DNA from: Gammaproteobacteria bacterium
GTDB lineage: Bacteria > Pseudomonadota > Gammaproteobacteria > DSM-16500
Direction: 5' to 3'
Assembly (NCBI GenBank): GCA_013287025.1
Contig: JABDEN010000059.1
Span: 1 to 9,264 of the forward strand
DNA: 9,264 nt
This document shows, piece by piece, positions 1 to 4,736 of the stretch. The number at the start of each line of letters is the position of its first letter. Within the stretch, counting starts at the first letter, position 1. Made by a program: the position numbers and the translations under genes. The notes under the pieces are model-generated. The model ran no database searches. It had not been told where the DNA came from and worked only from the letters and a program-made list of their open reading frames with translations.

Positions 1-1197
1 TTACAAAAAAATAACAAAGCATTACATGTATTAGGTTTAATTTCACCGGGCGGTGTGCATAGTCATGAAACGCATATCTATGCATTATTAGATTTCGCGA
101 AAAAAATGGATTTAAAAAAAGTATACGTCCATGCTTTTTTAGATGGTCGCGATACCCCACCGAAGAGTGCGGCAAGCTCACTTCAGGAACTGCAAAAACA
201 CGGGAAAATTATTTCCATCATTGGTCGTTATTATGCGATGGATCGCGATAAACGATACGAACGTGTCGAAAAAGCTTATGCGCTTATTACAACTGGCGCG
301 GCCGCGTTCACCGCCGAAAATGCATTAGATGGATTGAAAGCCGCCTATGCCCGAAATGAGACTGATGAATTTGTTGAAGCAACGCGTATTGGCAATGAAA
401 ATATTGCGATGGAAGATGGTGATGCCGTCATCTTCATGAACTTTCGCGCAGATCGTGCGAGACAACTCACACGTGCTTTTGTCGATCCTGATTTTAGCGG
501 ATTTTCTCGAAATTTTTGGCCAAAAGTTCGATTCGTCACCTTAACTGAATATGACAGTACCTTGAACGTCCCAGTACTTTTTCCAAAAATTTCACTGGAT
601 AATATTTTTGGTGAATACATCAGTGAAAAAGGTTTGCGACAGTTACGCATTGCTGAAACTGAGAAATATGCACACGTCACTTTCTTTTTTAATGGCGGAG
701 TAGAAAAACCGTCTTTTGGTGAAGATCGCATACTCATTCCCTCCCCTAAAGTTGCGACTTATGACTTACAACCCGCCATGAGCGCAGAAGAAATTACCGA
801 TCGTCTTATCGCAGAAATTCCTAATTACGATGTTATTATTTGCAATTTCGCCAATCCCGATATGCTCGGTCACACCGGAAATTTTGAAGCGACGGTAGAG
901 GCTATCGAAGTGATCGATCGTTGTCTTGCCAAAATAATTCCCGCTTTGCAAGCGGCCGGAGGAGAGGCTTTAATCACAGCGGATCACGGTAATGCGGAAT
1001 TAATGTTTGATAATAAAACCCATCAACCACACACTGCACATACCCACGAGTTAGTTCCCCTCGTGTATGTTGGGAGAAAAGCAACCTTTACGAAATCTAA
1101 TGGCGTTTTATCTGACATCGCTCCCACTATGTTGTATTTGCTAAATATCGAGCAGCCCAAGGAGATGACCGGAGAAACACTGCTCCATTTAACCTAA
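1..1197 (+). CDS. gpmI: 2,3-bisphosphoglycerate-independent phosphoglycerate mutase, 5' end missing
   Basis: Cofactor-independent phosphoglycerate mutase interconverts 3- and 2-phosphoglycerate in glycolysis/gluconeogenesis in the cytoplasm and uses two metal ions, usually Mn2+. The frame is open from base 1, so the gene begins outside the window; 398 residues remain of about 510. The GTG at 55 is an internal valine, because the codons before it already encode the conserved stretch ending SPGGVHSHE. Visible motifs are SPGGVHSHE and [11 protein letters not shown], the substrate-binding arginines in NFRADRAR, the lysine in [15 protein letters not shown], the metal ligands in NPDMLGHTG and TADHGNAE, and the histidine in [11 protein letters not shown]. 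The N-terminal part with the catalytic serine lies upstream of the window. The gene ends at TAA and is followed by an intrinsic terminator. Identification is secure from the family motifs. Confidence 0.98.
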   Translation, partial: LQKNNKALHVLGLISPGGVHSHETHIYALLDFAKKMDLKKVYVHAFLDGRDTPPKSAASSLQELQKHGKIISIIGRYYAMDRDKRYERVEKAYALITTGAAAFTAENALDGLKAAYARNETDEFVEATRIGNENIAMEDGDAVIFMNFRADRARQLTRAFVDPDFSGFSRNFWPKVRFVTLTEYDSTLNVPVLFPKISLDNIFGEYISEKGLRQLRIAETEKYAHVTFFFNGGVEKPSFGEDRILIPSPKVATYDLQPAMSAEEITDRLIAEIPNYDVIICNFANPDMLGHTGNFEATVEAIEVIDRCLAKIIPALQAAGGEALITADHGNAELMFDNKTHQPHTAHTHELVPLVYVGRKATFTKSNGVLSDIAPTMLYLLNIEQPKEMTGETLLHLT

Positions 1198-1235
1198 ACT
1201 CCTTCTTTTTATACAATCTGTGTAAATATATTGAT

Positions 1236-1262
1236 AAAAACAGGGTAAAAAACCCTTTTTTT
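1236..1262 (+). terminator. Intrinsic terminator after gpmI
   Basis: A 5-bp stem AGGGT/ACCCT (1242-1246 and 1252-1256) with an A5 loop runs directly into a T7 tract (1256-1262). An A5 run at 1236-1240 precedes the stem and could pair with the T tract across one mismatch, lengthening the hairpin. It lies 39 bases after the gpmI stop and before the putative ctpA promoter, so it probably separates the two transcription units. The stem is short, so efficiency is uncertain. Confidence 0.7.
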
Positions 1263-1314
1263 ACATAATGGTATGCCCTAATACCAACTTTCGGCTAACT
1301 AGAGGAAAATAAAC

Positions 1315-1320
1315 TATACT
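1315..1320 (+). promoter_or_regulatory. Possible -10 box for the ctpA-type protease gene
   Basis: TATACT differs from the TATAAT consensus at one position. It lies 39 bases before the ATG at 1360 and downstream of the gpmI terminator, where a new promoter would be needed. No good -35 box is visible at 16-19 bases upstream; the best match (TTCGGC at 1290) shares only its first two bases with TTGACA. It may therefore be weak, depend on an activator, or be spurious. Confidence 0.3.
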
Positions 1321-1359
1321 AATAGTGATAGTCATTCTCTTCTTGCGGGAACATACCTT

Positions 1360-2772
1360 ATGAAAATGATATCCCTCGTCACCATCGCTAAAGCCGCCGT
1401 TATTGTTTTATTGTGTGTTGCATTAGGTTCTTTTTCTTTTGCTTTTAAGGAAGAAGATAAAAATATGCTGACACCAAGTACTGCTACTTCTACTTCGCAA
1501 ACAGAAACACTGCAAAAGGATGATATCGATCGTTTCACCAATGCCATTGCGCAAATTAAAGATTTTTATGTGCAACCCATTAACGATAAAAAATTATTAG
1601 AAGATGCCATTCGTGGCATGTTAAATGGTTTGGACCCACATTCTGAATATTTAGATGAAGATTCTTATAAAACATTGTTGATGTCGACAAGCGGCGCTTT
1701 TGGTGGCCTTGGGGTTGAAGTCACGGGCGAATATGGTGTGCTAAAAGTCGTAAGCCCAATCGATGATACACCAGCTGCTAAAGCTGGGTTAAAACCTGGC
1801 GATTACATTGTGGCAATCAATGGCAAATTAGTGAATGACATGACGATGAATGAAGCCGTCGATAATATGCGTGGAAAAAAAGGTACGCTAGTCACTTTGT
1901 CCGTTATCCGTAAAGGTGAAAAACAACCGCTTTCCTTCAAAATGACACGCGAAATCATTCGCATCACGAGCGTGAAAAGTAATCTCATGGCGAATGGCAT
2001 TGGTTATGTGCGAATTAGCGAATTCCAACAACCGACTACCGAACTCATGATTGCGGCTATTGATAAATTGAAAAAAGAAGCTGGCGGAAATTTACAGGGG
2101 TTAATTTTAGATTTACGAAATAATCCTGGCGGTTTATTAGAAACTGCTGTGCAAGTTGCCGATGTATTTTTAAATAATAACAATACGCATAAATATAAAG
2201 ACCTCATTGTTTACACGCAAGGACGTCTCGCCAATTCACAATATAGCGCGAAAGCGACGCATGCCGGAGATATTTTGAATGGTGCGCCAATGGTCATATT
2301 AGTCAATGAAGGTTCTGCCTCCGCGTCAGAAATTGTGGCCGGTGCCCTTCAAGATTATCATCGTGCTGTCATTGTCGGTACGACAAGTTTCGGAAAAGGT
2401 TCTGTGCAAACCGTCCTACCTTTAGATAGTACGCATGCATTAAAATTAACAACGGCACTTTACCACACGCCTTCTGGCAGAATTATTCAAAATAAAGGTA
2501 TTACGCCAGATGTAACCGTAGAAGATTTAAAGGTTCAGCAAACCAAATTGGACAACAATATGCTGGCCCCCATTCGCGAATTCGAATTAAAAGGACACTT
2601 ACCTGGCGACGTGACCAAAGCGACGACGAATACCGTCACCGTAGTTCCAGATAATTCTGCGAATTTAGCGCAAACAGACTTTCAATTGTATGAAGCAATG
2701 AAAATCTTAAAAACCATGATGATGTATGGTCAAATCCAAAGTATGATGCCGCAGCATACGGCGTCTAATTAA
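1360..2772 (+). CDS. ctpA: Periplasmic C-terminal processing protease, peptidase family S41 (CtpA type)
   Basis: Serine protease of the tail-specific/CtpA family (470 residues) that cleaves proteins near their C-termini in the periplasm; known targets in other bacteria include peptidoglycan hydrolases and lipoproteins. Residues 1-28 form a hydrophobic signal peptide or membrane anchor. The conserved GLDPHSEYLD lies at 90-99, a PDZ domain at about 113-196 (GGLGVEV through the basic strand before MTREII) and the S41 core at about 205-385, with DLRNNPGG at 251-258. The Ser-Lys-Gln triad is visible: Ser321 in GSASASE, Lys346 in FGKGSVQ and Gln350, with the 25-residue Ser-Lys spacing typical of the family. 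A GGGA sequence at 1347-1350 can serve as ribosome binding site for the ATG at 1360; an ATG two codons later is an alternative. In many gammaproteobacteria envC lies between gpmI and this gene; here it is absent. The gene converges on ridA. Confidence 0.95.
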   Translation: MKMISLVTIAKAAVIVLLCVALGSFSFAFKEEDKNMLTPSTATSTSQTETLQKDDIDRFTNAIAQIKDFYVQPINDKKLLEDAIRGMLNGLDPHSEYLDEDSYKTLLMSTSGAFGGLGVEVTGEYGVLKVVSPIDDTPAAKAGLKPGDYIVAINGKLVNDMTMNEAVDNMRGKKGTLVTLSVIRKGEKQPLSFKMTREIIRITSVKSNLMANGIGYVRISEFQQPTTELMIAAIDKLKKEAGGNLQGLILDLRNNPGGLLETAVQVADVFLNNNNTHKYKDLIVYTQGRLANSQYSAKATHAGDILNGAPMVILVNEGSASASEIVAGALQDYHRAVIVGTTSFGKGSVQTVLPLDSTHALKLTTALYHTPSGRIIQNKGITPDVTVEDLKVQQTKLDNNMLAPIREFELKGHLPGDVTKATTNTVTVVPDNSANLAQTDFQLYEAMKILKTMMMYGQIQSMMPQHTASN

Positions 2773-2782
2773 CGTGAATTCT

Positions 2783-2805
2783 ACATAAGCACGTCGTGCT
2801 TATGT
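2783..2805. repeat. Perfect 10-bp hairpin with 3-base loop after the protease gene
   Basis: ACATAAGCAC, loop GTC, then GTGCTTATGT form an uninterrupted 10-bp stem, 10 bases after the stop of the protease gene. No T tract follows on either strand, so it is not a canonical intrinsic terminator. It may still end or stabilise the convergent transcripts, or it may be one half of a dispersed palindromic element together with the hairpin at 2819-2850. Confidence 0.6.
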
Positions 2806-2818
2806 CAGAAGAGTCGTT

Positions 2819-2850
2819 ATCCCGGAAAACGTTTTTTGTTTGTCCGGGAT
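2819..2850. repeat. ATCCCGGA/TCCGGGAT palindromic element, REP-like
   Basis: The arms ATCCCGGA (2819-2826) and TCCGGGAT (2843-2850) pair perfectly. The inner AAAC/GTTT (2827-2830 and 2838-2841) extends the stem to 12 bp with a single bulged G at 2842 and a GTTTTTT loop. The right arm continues as GGATCCATG, an ending I recognise from dispersed GTCATCCC...GGGATCCATG palindromes in several bacterial genomes. It lies between the convergent stops of the protease gene and ridA, five bases from the ridA stop. A role as bidirectional terminator is possible but not shown. Confidence 0.6.
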
Positions 2851-2855
2851 CCATG

Positions 2856-3230
2856 CTACATCACTAAAATCGCATCAATTTCAACTAATGCACCTTTTGG
2901 CAAAGCGACCACTTGAAAGGTCGTACGAGCAGGATAAGGCTCTTTAAAGTATTTTGTCATTGCCTCATTCACCAAAGGCGCAACATTAATATCCGTGAGA
3001 TATACGGTCAATTTCACAATCGAATTTAAATCGGCGCCCGATGCTTCCGCAACAGTATTTAAATTGTCAAAAACGCGGGAAATTTGTGCTTCGACCCCTT
3101 CCACTATTTGCATGGTGGCAGGATCTAAAGGAATTTGGCCAGAAAGATAAACCGTGTTGCCGGATTGAATTGCTTGTGAATAACAGCCTATTGCTTTGGG
3201 GGCTTTATCAGTTTGAATTACTTTTTTCAT
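2856..3230 (-). CDS. ridA: RidA family reactive imine/enamine deaminase
   Basis: Small cytoplasmic enzyme (124 residues) of the RidA/YjgF/UK114 family. It hydrolyses 2-aminoacrylate and related imines, released by PLP enzymes such as threonine dehydratase, to 2-ketoacids and ammonia. Family residues are present: Tyr17 in CYSQA, the GQIPLDP turn at 31-37, Arg102 in YPARTTFQV and Glu117 in ALVEIDA; the Arg-Glu pair marks the catalytically active RidA subgroup. Members form trimers with the active site between subunits. Length is normal for the family (about 125-130). GGGAG lies four bases before the ATG. The gene is alone between repeats: a 33-bp hairpin ends 36 bases upstream of its start, and its TAG stop sits five bases from the palindromic element at 2819-2850. 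Whether it is transcribed together with the membrane-protein gene upstream cannot be told. Confidence 0.95.
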   Translation of the reverse strand: MKKVIQTDKAPKAIGCYSQAIQSGNTVYLSGQIPLDPATMQIVEGVEAQISRVFDNLNTVAEASGADLNSIVKLTVYLTDINVAPLVNEAMTKYFKEPYPARTTFQVVALPKGALVEIDAILVM

Positions 3231-3266
3231 TTTACTCCCGTTGTGTACAATTTATTATTAGGATCT

Positions 3267-3299
3267 TGTCATGCCAGCATGCTTTTAGCTGGCATGACA
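3267..3299. repeat. 33-bp hairpin repeat, left copy of an inverted pair
   Basis: TGTCATGCCAGC (3267-3278) and GCTGGCATGACA (3288-3299) form a perfect 12-bp stem around a 9-base loop ATGCTTTTA. The full 33-base unit occurs again as an exact reverse complement at 3753-3785, distinguishable by its asymmetric loop, on the other side of the small membrane-protein gene. No T tract directly follows the stem on the minus strand, so it is not a standard terminator for the gene that ends 19 bases upstream. It resembles a REP-type dispersed palindrome. Confidence 0.85.
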
Positions 3300-3317
3300 G
3301 ACTTTTACAGATACAAA

Positions 3318-3647
3318 TTATCGCGGTGTGGTGTTAGGCGGGCAAGTTTCACCATTCGGTTTGCAGCAACAGCAGCGGCAGCAGCAAAGGCAAAGATTAT
3401 AAAGCCATGCCCAAATGATACCGATGACAAATCCTTCTAAAAATCCCCAAGCAAGTGCAATAAATGCACCTTTTAGAGAAGCTTCTAAACCTGGATAAAC
3501 AGAAGCCCATTGATCAATGATGCTAGTGCCAAATCCATATTTCCAGCTACCGATCGCAAATAACAACATAAAAATTCCACTGACCAATCCAAGTGAAATC
3601 CCGAACGCGAGGGCGCTTAAACGTCCACATTTGCATTTCTTACCCAT
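3318..3647 (-). CDS. Small two-pass membrane protein with cysteine-rich tail, holin-like family, function unknown
   Basis: This is a 109-residue protein with two predicted membrane segments (about 10-33 and 60-84), a short loop containing YGFGT and SVYPG, and the ending GIIWAWLYN. The pattern Gly-rich first helix, YGxGT, SxYPG, WGFxEGFxxG, AWLYN is one I recall from small proteins annotated only as 'bacteriophage holin' or 'membrane-associated protein' in Legionella- and Coxiella-like bacteria; there is no phage gene here, so that name should not be read as a function. The N-terminus carries MGKKCKCG (C5, C7). The tail has eight cysteines between 86 and 95 plus C102, which is striking. I chose the ATG at 3647 because AAGGAG lies six bases upstream. 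A frame-compatible ATG at 3704 lies within the -10 box and would give 19 extra residues without a ribosome binding site. Confidence 0.75.
   Translation of the reverse strand: MGKKCKCGRLSALAFGISLGLVSGIFMLLFAIGSWKYGFGTSIIDQWASVYPGLEASLKGAFIALAWGFLEGFVIGIIWAWLYNLCLCCCRCCCCKPNGETCPPNTTPR
3363..3392 (-). repeat. Imperfect (TGC)n tract encoding the cysteine tail
   Basis: On the plus strand the tract reads as GCA triplets with a few single-base variants (ACA, GCG, AAG). On the coding strand these are in-frame TGC/TGT codons for residues 86-95 of the small membrane protein, interrupted by one Arg and one Leu. Such a trinucleotide tract can change length by slippage in steps of whole codons, so the number of cysteines may vary between strains. 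Confidence 0.6.
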
Positions 3648-3653
3648 AAACAT

Positions 3654-3659
3654 CTCCTT
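3654..3659 (-). promoter_or_regulatory. Strong ribosome binding site that fixes the start of the small membrane protein
   Basis: On the minus strand AAGGAG stands six bases before the ATG at 3647, the optimal arrangement. The in-frame ATG two codons earlier (3653) abuts this motif and would be badly spaced. This site therefore favours the 109-residue form. Confidence 0.8.
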
Positions 3660-3702
3660 AAATCCCTTAATGAAATCGATTATGTCGCATGTCAGCATTC
3701 CC

Positions 3703-3729
3703 ATTATAACTCGGATTCCCTTAAGTTAA
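3703..3729 (-). promoter_or_regulatory. Sigma70-type promoter of the small membrane-protein gene
   Basis: On the minus strand a perfect TATAAT (3708-3703) is preceded, after a 15-base spacer, by TTAACT (3729-3724), which matches four of six bases of TTGACA. The spacer is shorter than the ideal 17. Transcription would start near 3696, giving a leader of about 50 bases to the ribosome binding site and ATG at 3647. The promoter lies between the right-hand hairpin repeat and the gene, so the gene can be expressed independently of the miaA operon. Confidence 0.55.
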
Positions 3730-3746
3730 TATGTCGCTGTCGTCAT

Positions 3747-3791
3747 CAACTATGTCATGCCAGCTAAAAGCATGCTGGCATGACATAGTTG
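3747..3791. repeat. Right copy of the 33-bp hairpin repeat, extended to an 18-bp perfect stem
   Basis: The core 3753-3785 is the exact reverse complement of 3267-3299. Here the pairing continues outward: CAACTATGTCATGCCAGC (3747-3764) is fully complementary to GCTGGCATGACATAGTTG (3774-3791), with loop TAAAAGCAT. It starts 15 bases after the stop of miaA in the direction of transcription and is probably the 3' structure of the operon transcript. No T tract follows, so termination here would need Rho or be inefficient; protection against 3' exonucleases is another possibility. Confidence 0.85.
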
Positions 3792-3806
3792 CTAATGAGT
3801 TGCAGT

Positions 3807-4736
3807 TTAACGGTGAACAGTTTTTCTTATGTATTCGGTAACATAAGAATGCAACTTTTCTTCATCGCTATTAAACCACATCGCATCCTGCCAGCTTCGA
3901 AGCCATGTTAACTGGCGTTTTGCAAACTGACGGGTTGCAATAATTCCTTTTTCGCACATATCATCAAATGAAGAATTATTTTCGAAATGCTCCCAAACTT
4001 GACGATAACCCAGTGATCGCATGGAAGGCATGGATAAGTTGAATTCACCGCTTTCATAAAAATATCGTACCTCATCCACCAAACCCATTTTTAGCATCGC
4101 TAAAAAACGTAGGCGAATTTTTTCATGTAAATTTGCACGATCAACAGGCGCGAGAATGATATTCAACACCTGATGATCCGTGGGACTTAAGTGATTTTTT
4201 AAAGCAGAAAATTTTTCTCCCGTCGCTAAACAAACTTCTAACGCGCGCTGTATACGCTGTCGATCGTGTGGATGAATTTTTTCGGCCGCCTCCGGATCTA
4301 ACGCTCTGAGACGCTGATGCATGTTGTCCCAACCTACGCTTTCGCCTTCTTTATCCAATTGCTCACGTAAAAGTTCATCTCGCGCAGGAAGTGTTGCAAT
4401 TCCTTTTTGGAAACTATGGAAATACATCATCGTGCCACCCACTAATAGCGGAATTTTTCCGCGTGAAAATATTTCTGCTATTTTAACATTCGCGTCCCGA
4501 CAAAATTCTGCCGCAGAATAAGATGCTTTCGGATCACAAATATCAATTAAATGATGCGGTGCAATTTTCAAAGTTTCTGCATCCGGTTTAGCACTACCAA
4601 TATCCATTCCGCGATAAATCATCACAGAATCCACACTTACAATTTCAAAGGGAAAATGCTGGATTAACTCGACCGCTAATGCCGTTTTACCAGTTGCGGT
4701 GGGGCCCATTAAGCAAACAATCGGAATTCCCATCAT
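3807..4736 (-). CDS. miaA: tRNA dimethylallyltransferase
   Basis: MiaA transfers a dimethylallyl group from DMAPP to N6 of adenosine 37 in tRNAs that read UNN codons, giving i6A, which MiaB then methylthiolates. The protein has 309 residues, near the usual 300-316. The P-loop GPTATGKT lies at 11-18, the catalytic aspartate at 36 in SVDSVMIYRGMD, DIGSAKP at 45-51, GGTMMY at 100-105 and the tRNA-contacting HPHDRQRIQRAL at 155-166. The C-terminal part has SLGYRQ and LTWLRSW as in other members. The first ATG overlaps the mutL stop codon in an ATGA arrangement; a second ATG follows immediately, so the start is uncertain by one codon. It is the last gene of the operon. In most gammaproteobacteria hfq follows; here a hairpin and an unrelated small gene follow. 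Confidence 0.97.
   Translation of the reverse strand: MMGIPIVCLMGPTATGKTALAVELIQHFPFEIVSVDSVMIYRGMDIGSAKPDAETLKIAPHHLIDICDPKASYSAAEFCRDANVKIAEIFSRGKIPLLVGGTMMYFHSFQKGIATLPARDELLREQLDKEGESVGWDNMHQRLRALDPEAAEKIHPHDRQRIQRALEVCLATGEKFSALKNHLSPTDHQVLNIILAPVDRANLHEKIRLRFLAMLKMGLVDEVRYFYESGEFNLSMPSMRSLGYRQVWEHFENNSSFDDMCEKGIIATRQFAKRQLTWLRSWQDAMWFNSDEEKLHSYVTEYIRKTVHR

Noticed and set aside
55..57. GTG as the start codon of gpmI
   Set aside because: The preceding in-frame codons from base 1 encode conserved gpmI sequence, and the protein would lack its catalytic serine region; the gene simply starts outside the window.
345..737. 130-residue open frame on the minus strand
   Set aside because: It lies wholly within gpmI on the opposite strand and has no recognisable domain or ribosome binding site; the gpmI frame carries all family motifs.
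1231..1269. TTGATA...CATAAT as a promoter before the protease gene
   Set aside because: The spacing of 27 bases is far too long for sigma70, and the terminator hairpin lies between the two boxes.
3318..3647. Prophage holin gene
   Set aside because: No lysis, tail, integrase or other phage gene is nearby. The resemblance is to a family named holin by annotation tradition, and the cysteine tail is not typical of holins.
3267..3785. CRISPR repeats
   Set aside because: There are only two copies, in opposite orientation, separated by a gene; there are no regularly spaced direct repeats or spacers.
3267..3785. Composite transposon or insertion sequence
   Set aside because: There is no transposase between the inverted repeats and no evident target-site duplication outside them.
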